NCBI GenBank assembly: GCA_031769625.1
Contig: JAUIMM010002021.1
Location: 1,364,001 to 1,428,000 of the forward strand
Origin: Taudactylus pleione
Taxonomy: Eukaryota > Chordata > Amphibia > Anura > Myobatrachidae
Length of the DNA stretch: 64,000 bases
Reading direction: 5' to 3'
Shown here: positions 55,761-61,358 of the stretch, piece after piece
Layout of the letters: the number at the start of each line of letters is the position of its first letter
Position numbering within the stretch: position 1 is the first letter of the stretch
Program-made: the position numbers and the translations under genes
The notes under the pieces: model-generated
Database searches by the model: none
What the model was told of the DNA's origin: nothing
The model's input: the letters and a program-made list of their open reading frames with translations, nothing else

Positions 55761-57407
55761 CACAAAGTATACACTTTTGTTATTTCCATTGCTTTCAATG
55801 TATTTTGGCCTAAAACTTGCATTTGCTGTTTTCTCTTAAACGCAACATGGGAGAAAAACCATTTCACATCACATTTGTGGGTTTTGGTCTTCAACACATC
55901 CAGTGAAATTTTGAGCTGTCTGTGTTTGCTACAAGAGGAGATAACACAAAGTATGCGCTTTTGTGTTTCCATTGCTTTCAATGCATTTTGGCCTCAAACG
56001 TGCATTTGCTGTTTTCTCTTAAACGCAACATGGGAGAAAAACCATTTCACATCACATTTGTGGGTCTTGGTCTTCAACACATCCAGTGAAATTTTGAGCT
56101 GTCTGTGTTTGCTACAAGAGGAGATATCACAAAGTATGCGCTTTTGTTATTTCCATTGCTTTCAATGTATTTTGGCCTAAAACTTGCATTTGCTGTTTTC
56201 TCTTAAACGCAACATGGGAGAAAAACCATTTCACATCACATATGTGGGTTTTGGTCTTCAACACATCCAGTGAAATTTTGAGCTGTCTGTGTTTGCTACA
56301 AGAGGAGATAACACAAAGTATGCGCTTTTGTGTTTCCATTGCTTTCAATGCATTTTGGCCTCAAACGTGCATTTGCTGTTTTCTCTTAAACGCAACATGG
56401 GAGAAAAACCATTTCACATCACATTTGTGGGTCTTGGTCTTCAACACATCCAGTGAAATTTTGAGCTGTCTGTGTTTGCTACAAGAGGAGATATCACAAA
56501 GTATGCACTTTTGTTATTTCCATTGCTTTCAATGTATTTTGGCCTAAAACTTGCATTTGCTGTTTTCTCTTAAACGCAACATGGGAGAAAAACCATTTCA
56601 CATCACATTTGTGGGTTTTGGTCTTCAACACATCCAGTGAAATTTTGAGCTGTCTGTGTTTGCTACAAGAGGAGATAACACAAAGTATGCGCTTTTGTGT
56701 TTCCATTGCTTTCAATGCATTTTGGCCTCAAACGTGCATTTGCTGTTTTCTCTTAAACGCAACATGGGAGAAAAACCATTTCACATCACATTTGTGGGTC
56801 TTGGTCTTCAACACATCCAGTGAAATTTTGAGCTGTCTGTGTTTGCTACAAGAGGAGATATCACAAAGTATGCGCTTTTGTTATTTCCATTGCTTTCAAT
56901 GCATTTTGGCCTAAAACTTGCATTTGCTGTTTTCTCTTAAACGCAACATGGGAGAAAAACCATTTCACATCACATTTGTGGGTTTTGGTCTTCAACACAT
57001 CCAGTGAAATTTTGAGCTGTCTGTGTTTGCTACAAGAGGAGATAACACAAAGTATGCGCTTTTGTGTTTCCATTGCTTTCAATGCATTTTGGCCTCAAAC
57101 GTGCATTTGCTGTTTTCTCTTAAACGCAACATGGGAGAAAAACCATTTCACATCACATTTGTGGGTCTTGGTCTTCAACACATCCAGTGAAATTTTGAGC
57201 TGTCTGTGTTTGCTACAAGAGGAGATATCACAAAGTATGCGCTTTTGTTATTTCCATTGCTTTCAATGTATTTTGGCCTAAAACTTGCATTTGCTGTTTT
57301 CTCTTAAACGCAACATGGGAGAAAAACCATTTCACATCACATTTGTGGGTTTTGGTCTTCAACACATCCAGTGAAATTTTGAGCTGTCTGTGTTTGCTAC
57401 AAGAGGA
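55750..57407. repeat. Run of 367-bp B-C dimers at the LINE-proximal end
   Basis: B-C landmarks lie at 55,760, 56,127, 56,494, 56,861 and 57,228, exactly 367 bp apart. This is the longest pure dimer run in the window. The first three correspond to 45,470-46,204; the last two extend the run. The dimers are canonical up to the LINE, with no rise in divergence of the kind expected at an old array edge. Confidence 0.88.
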
Positions 57408-57541
57408 GATAACACAAAGTATGCGCTTTTGTGTTTCCATTGCTTTCAATGCATTTTGGCCTCAAACGTGCATTTGCTGTTTTCTCTTAAACGCAACATG
57501 GGAGAAAAACCATTTCACATCACATTTGTGGGTCTTGGTCT
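57408..57541. repeat. Truncated last class C monomer, 134 bp
   Basis: It begins with GATAACACAAAG and matches class C up to GTGGGTCTTGGTCT, where the satellite would continue TCAACACATCC. From 57,542 the sequence is GTGTTTATTACAG, which is not the next satellite base series. This is the array's right breakpoint in the window. Confidence 0.9.
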
Positions 57542-57556
57542 GTGTTTATTACAGAA
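57531..57556. other. Satellite-LINE junction with a satellite-like motif
   Basis: The plus strand reads GGTCTTGGTCT then GTGTTTATTACAG. In an intact monomer, TCTGTGTTTGCTACAAG lies 31 bp beyond GGTCTTGGTCT. The joint therefore looks like satellite with 31 bp skipped between two short GTCT repeats, followed by a two-base mismatch and then unrelated sequence. Alternatively the LINE's own 3' end resembles the satellite by design or by chance. Confidence 0.65.
57545..57550 (-). promoter_or_regulatory. Terminal AATAAA polyadenylation signal
   Basis: The coding strand reads CTGTAATAAACACAGACC, then satellite. The hexamer ends about 3-5 bp before the joint, unusually close for a signal cleaved 10-30 nt downstream. 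It could direct cleavage only if the natural 3' end lies further on or the element is slightly truncated. It also overlaps a stretch similar to the satellite motif GTGTTTGCTACAAG. Confidence 0.5.
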
Positions 57557-57629
57557 ATTGCCACCATATAAAAAATATATAAAACCATATTTACAATATT
57601 TTACATATTATACATTCTAAGCCAATATT

Positions 57630-57635
57630 TTTATT
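57630..57635 (-). promoter_or_regulatory. Upstream AATAAA polyadenylation signal
   Basis: TTTATT on the plus strand reads AATAAA on the LINE coding strand, about 89 bp before the satellite joint. It lies in AT-rich sequence, so a chance match is possible. The more distal copy is the better candidate for the element's end. Confidence 0.45.
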
Positions 57636-57708
57636 TAATCCATACTAACAACTCCCTTATCAATTGGAGCACTTACAAGGAACACCACCAAACCCTATCC
57701 ACCACCTA

Positions 57709-57756
57709 CCCCTCCCCCCACTACATACCCCAGCAACCTCAAAACCCTCCCTCCCC
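57709..57756 (-). promoter_or_regulatory. G-rich tract in the 3' UTR, possible G-quadruplex
   Basis: On the LINE coding strand this reads GGGGAGGGAGGG, a 13-nt loop, GGGG, an 8-nt loop, then GGGGGGAGGGG: six runs of three or more G within 48 nt. G-rich, quadruplex-capable tracts are a known feature of L1 3' UTRs. Any role here in RNA stability or reverse transcription is inference. Confidence 0.6.
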
Positions 57757-57938
57757 ACACCTCACACACCACACTTCGCAATTCTCACACTCCACCACCT
57801 ACCCAAGCAGCGAGAAGGTAATACTAGTTATCCAGGTATATGTAAAGCATTTCTCTGTAATTTCTATATACTAGGTGAAGGACAGGAAAAGGTAAACACC
57901 AGCTACAATGGACTCTGGACCGAATTTCTGCTACCCAT

Positions 57939-60900
57939 TCAAGGGGGCCTCAGATGGCGCCACAAACGTGACCAGCTGACGGCATCCATTCTTCCTTTAT
58001 CCATTTCCATCATCCGCTTTACCTCGTGCAGAATTTCCCCAACTACTGATACCCAGGGAAGGACTTTACCCCCCATGGCCAATCGACACCGTGCATTCCA
58101 TGTGCTATAACGGACCGCTAAGCTGACTAAAAAAATTGTGCACAAATCAAACCTTCCAAATCCCTTGAATGCACCATAAGCCCATTCAGGGTAACTCAGC
58201 CCCGAAAGGCAAGGAATACGAAGGCGCCTTGAAACCCTCTTATAAACCCCTATGTTATAGGGACACTTACAGAAGAAGTGGTCCATAGTCTCCTCCTCCC
58301 CTAGACACTCCTCCCGTGGACAACCACGATCATCGGCACTTCTTACTTTAAGGTTACCCCTAACATAGAGCCTTCCATGGAAGGAGAGCCAGGCTATGTC
58401 CCTAAACTTCAAAGGGATCCTCTGAGAGTTAATCAGAGCTAATCCCTCCGAACACACCTCACCCGGGCAATCCTTTAGGGCCAGCGGAACATAGAAGTAG
58501 GTCTGCAGAATCCTCAACCCCATCTCCCTCCTGGCTGAGCTTCTTACATCACCGACCCCCAAGCTCCACCGCCTCATAACTTTCAGGCACAGGATAACGT
58601 AGATCGGGAGGTATCCTCGCCTAACTCGGAATGTCTTAATCCGACCCCCTTCTATCCATTCATTGAGGAAGGGAAACACCCATCCCCCGAAGCCTTCTAC
58701 CCATTGAGGGGGAGTCTCCAAAAACAGACTCCCAATGTTTAATTTACAAAACGTTGTTACAAAGAAAACAACTGGATTGACCATACTCTGGCCTCCTTCT
58801 TCTCTCAATTTGTAGGTGATTCCCCTTTTGATAATATTCATCCTGTTTCCCCAAAACATCAGGAAAAACAGTGAATTTAACCTAGACCACATAGATTGAG
58901 GCAAAAAACAGACATAGCTAATGTACAGAAACACCGGGATCAGGTGGGTTTTACATAAGTCAACCCTTTCCCTATAAGAAGATTTCCACCTTCTCCATAC
59001 AGATACCTTCCTGGTTGCTATTTCCAGCTTCTTCTCCCAATTTAGGGTGCCATAATCACCATGATTGAAATATATTCCTAGAATTTTTATCTGCGCACTG
59101 GCCCGGGGGAGGCTGTCCGGAAGGTCAAATTCTGCCCCTTCCTCCCCCATCCAAAAAGCTTCACACTTCTCCTGGTTTATCCTGGAGCATGAAGCCTCAG
59201 AATACAACCTGATAAGTTCTTCCACCTGCCATGCCTCTGCCTCTTCAGACAGAAACACCGTGACATCATCAGCATAGGCTACAACCTTCAGTGCAGGCCC
59301 CGGACCCAGCTGCACCCCTCCCACCGTATCATACTCCAACCTCCTTATAAAGGGGTCAATAGCAAACACGTACAGAAGGGGGCTCAGGGGGCAACCCTGA
59401 CGAACCCCAGAACCCACACTGAAAGCTTCACCCACCCAACCATTCACAAGTGGGAAGCTTTCGGCCTTTTTATATATTGTTTTCAGCCAATTCACCACCC
59501 TCTCTGGAAATCCATACCACTCCAGTACCGCCCATAGGTACTCATGGTTGACTCTGTCAAAAGCCTTTGACTGATCCAGTGCCAACAAATACTTTCCCCA
59601 CTTCTCAGCACGACACCGCTCAATGACCTCCCGGACACCAAAGACAGCACTAAAAGTACTACGGCCCTTCACAGTGCAATGCTGAGAAGTTGAAAGAAGC
59701 AATTCCGTAAATTCAGCCATTCTGTTAAAAATTATTTTTGCCAAAATCTTCCTATCAGTGTTAAGAAGAGCTATGGGGCGCCAGTTCTCAACACTCAGAG
59801 GGTCCTTTCTTTTGGAGAGTAATATAAGAGCAGATGTCCTCATAGAAGGGGGAAGACATTCTTCACCAAGACACTCATTGAAAACTTCTACCAGACGAGG
59901 GGCCAGAATATCCGAAAAGGTCTTATAAAACTCAGATGTTAAACCATCCGGACCTGGAGATTTTTTCCCAGAAAGCCCGTCAATTGCTCTCCTGACCTCC
60001 TCCACCCCTATATCACTCTCCAAACAATCAAAGGGGACATCAGGCCTCCTGAGTCCAGGTGTTCCCCTCAGAAAGACCTCCATCCTTTCTCTGATAAGTA
60101 ATTTCTCAGATAAAAGGTCAGAGTAATAATCTACAATGACACCCAAAATACCCTCCTTTGTCTCTTGGAGAGTACCCTGGTTATCACGCAGTCCTCTGAT
60201 CTCTCTTGCCTCAGCTGTCATCCTACAGCTCTGATAGGGATCAGGCGAGTGGTAAGTCCCGTAATCCCTCTCCAGAACCAAAGATGCCAACCGGTTATAC
60301 TGAAATTCTTTCATCTGAGCTTTTACCCGGGAAATTTCCCCACTATTTCCCTCCTCAGAAATCAAGAGATCCAATTTCTTTCTCAAAAAATAATAGATGT
60401 TGCTATTTACCAAGTTCTTTTTTGCTACTGATCGTTTAAAGAAATTCCGAGTTCTTTTCTTGACCTCCTCCCACCACTCTGATCTACTCCATCCTGCCTC
60501 CAACAATGTTTCCTGTGCCTGAAAGAACTCTCTAAAGGATTGTCTAACTCCCTCCTCCTGTAGGAGGTCCGAGTTAAGGCGCCACATACCCCTGCCTTTC
60601 TGAAGGGATTGTGCTACATTCAAGGTAACACTCAGAAAACAGTGATCCGAAAACTCCACCAACCTTACCTCTGGAGGCAAGGTCTTCAGAGTTTCCTTAA
60701 CAAAAAATCTATCTATCCTTGACCTACGACTACCGCAATAATATGTGTAACCCGTGAGGTCTGGGTAATGGCGAACATGCACATCCACCAGACCAGCCTC
60801 TCTAATCATCCCTACTAAATAATTTGAATCATAGCTCAATGTTGTCTTTGAGCCTCCCCTGTCTTTAGGCCGAATGACGGTGTTAAAATCACCACCAAAG

Positions 60901-61316
60901 ACAACTTGTTGGGCCGTGAAGAGAAATGGTTTTATTTCTCTAAAGAGGCACTTTCTATCCCATGCTGACTGCGGGCCATAGATGTTAATCAATCTCAGGT
61001 CATGCCCCCTCAGAGAAATATCCAAAATGATACACCTGCCCACTTGTAACTCTATAACCTTGTGTATGGTTACCATATCAGTAAAAAGTACTGCCACCCC
61101 ACCGTACGGCTCGGCCGCAAGAGACCAGTAAGATGGACCCCTCTTCCACTCCCTCTTAATCCTATGGAGGGCATCCAACTTACTTATCCTTGTCTCCTGC
61201 AAAAACAAAAAATCAACCTCAATCGTGTTGAAAAAATCAAAGGCCATAAAACGAGCTCGGTCGGAAATAACGGAAGCCACATTAATCGTGGCACATCGTA
61301 TGGGTTGGGGATCCAT
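57939..61316 (-). CDS. LINE ORF2, AP endonuclease and reverse transcriptase
   Basis: 1,125 residues with no frame break. Residues 1 to about 232 are an exonuclease-endonuclease-phosphatase fold with N12, E41, Y113, D143/N145 (GGDFN), D202 (RIDRFFV) and D224/H225 (FSDH), the usual L1-type catalytic set. It would nick target DNA to prime reverse transcription. Reverse transcriptase spans about 440-760: SPGPDGLTSEFYK (453-465), WRPIALLNTDRKILAK (512-527), motif A with D581 (LDQSKAFD), motif B GVRQGCPLSP (637-646) and motif C YADD (681-684). A C-terminal knuckle, C999-X4-C1004-X8-H1013-X4-C1018, matches the CCHC motif near the end of L1 ORF2 proteins. Length and domain order fit L1/Tx1 ORF2. Every core residue I checked is present, so the protein may be active. 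It starts 42 bp after ORF1 and ends in TGA. Target preference cannot be read from the protein. Confidence 0.95.
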   Translation of the reverse strand: MDPQPIRCATINVASVISDRARFMAFDFFNTIEVDFLFLQETRISKLDALHRIKREWKRGPSYWSLAAEPYGGVAVLFTDMVTIHKVIELQVGRCIILDISLRGHDLRLINIYGPQSAWDRKCLFREIKPFLFTAQQVVFGGDFNTVIRPKDRGGSKTTLSYDSNYLVGMIREAGLVDVHVRHYPDLTGYTYYCGSRRSRIDRFFVKETLKTLPPEVRLVEFSDHCFLSVTLNVAQSLQKGRGMWRLNSDLLQEEGVRQSFREFFQAQETLLEAGWSRSEWWEEVKKRTRNFFKRSVAKKNLVNSNIYYFLRKKLDLLISEEGNSGEISRVKAQMKEFQYNRLASLVLERDYGTYHSPDPYQSCRMTAEAREIRGLRDNQGTLQETKEGILGVIVDYYSDLLSEKLLIRERMEVFLRGTPGLRRPDVPFDCLESDIGVEEVRRAIDGLSGKKSPGPDGLTSEFYKTFSDILAPRLVEVFNECLGEECLPPSMRTSALILLSKRKDPLSVENWRPIALLNTDRKILAKIIFNRMAEFTELLLSTSQHCTVKGRSTFSAVFGVREVIERCRAEKWGKYLLALDQSKAFDRVNHEYLWAVLEWYGFPERVVNWLKTIYKKAESFPLVNGWVGEAFSVGSGVRQGCPLSPLLYVFAIDPFIRRLEYDTVGGVQLGPGPALKVVAYADDVTVFLSEEAEAWQVEELIRLYSEASCSRINQEKCEAFWMGEEGAEFDLPDSLPRASAQIKILGIYFNHGDYGTLNWEKKLEIATRKVSVWRRWKSSYRERVDLCKTHLIPVFLYISYVCFLPQSMWSRLNSLFFLMFWGNRMNIIKRGITYKLREEGGQSMVNPVVFFVTTFCKLNIGSLFLETPPQWVEGFGGWVFPFLNEWIEGGRIKTFRVRRGYLPIYVILCLKVMRRWSLGVGDVRSSARREMGLRILQTYFYVPLALKDCPGEVCSEGLALINSQRIPLKFRDIAWLSFHGRLYVRGNLKVRSADDRGCPREECLGEEETMDHFFCKCPYNIGVYKRVSRRLRIPCLSGLSYPEWAYGAFKGFGRFDLCTIFLVSLAVRYSTWNARCRLAMGGKVLPWVSVVGEILHEVKRMMEMDKGRMDAVSWSRLWRHLRPP

Positions 61317-61358
61317 ATTTCTAGGTTATAGAAAAGCAGAACCAACCTTACCTTCTCC
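61317..61358 (-). other. ORF1-ORF2 spacer, 42 bp, same frame
   Basis: The ORF1 stop (TAA, 61,361-61,359) and the ORF2 start (61,316) are 45 bp apart, so both ORFs lie in one frame. A second in-frame TAA sits 12 bp upstream of the ORF2 ATG (TAA CCT AGA AAT ATG). ORF2 could be reached by termination and reinitiation, by internal entry, or by reading through two stops; the sequence favours one of the first two. The ORF2 ATG has A at -3 and G at +4. Confidence 0.85.

Larger units (their letters stand above)
1..57541. repeat. Satellite array, 183-184 bp monomer, about 313 head-to-tail copies
   Basis: The same 183-184 bp unit repeats without interruption from the first base to 57,541, always in one orientation. 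Counting monomer steps between landmarks gives 311 units over 57,147 bp. The consensus is AT-rich (71 G+C in 184 by hand count), with an A5 tract, an EcoRV site (GATATC) in most copies, a GGCC site and three CpGs. Monomers differ at a few diagnostic positions that recur in blocks. The unit length is in the range typical of centromeric or heterochromatic satellites and close to a nucleosome repeat, but no CENP-B box is visible and a centromeric role is only inference. I do not recognise the family. No unique sequence, gene or inserted element interrupts the array in this window. Confidence 0.98.
57542..57938 (-). other. LINE 3' UTR and 3' terminus
   Basis: About 397 bp follow the ORF2 stop. 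The ORF-proximal half is mixed sequence, then comes a G-rich tract on the coding strand (about 57,699-57,806), then an AT-rich stretch (about 57,543-57,660) ending at the satellite. It is possible that part of the AT-rich stretch is not LINE, but both AATAAA signals lie in it on the LINE coding strand, which favours it being the element's end. The plus-strand open frame here is not credible as a gene. Confidence 0.75.

Noticed and set aside
1..57541. CRISPR array
   Set aside because: Repeats are contiguous with no unique spacers, the unit is 184 bp, and the neighbouring element is a vertebrate-type LINE.
1..57541. CENP-B box in the monomer
   Set aside because: I looked for the TTCG....CGGG core pattern on both strands of the consensus and did not see it. 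A centromeric role is not excluded, only unsupported.
57542..57660. Poly(A) tail or target-site duplication at the LINE 3' end
   Set aside because: No A-run of tail length is present at the joint on the LINE coding strand, and a duplication cannot be tested because the 5' junction is outside the window.
57664..58110. 148-codon plus-strand open frame in the LINE 3' UTR and ORF2 end
   Set aside because: Low-complexity Pro/His/Thr translation from the complement of the G-rich tract, overlapping the ORF2 C-terminus. Not credible as a protein.
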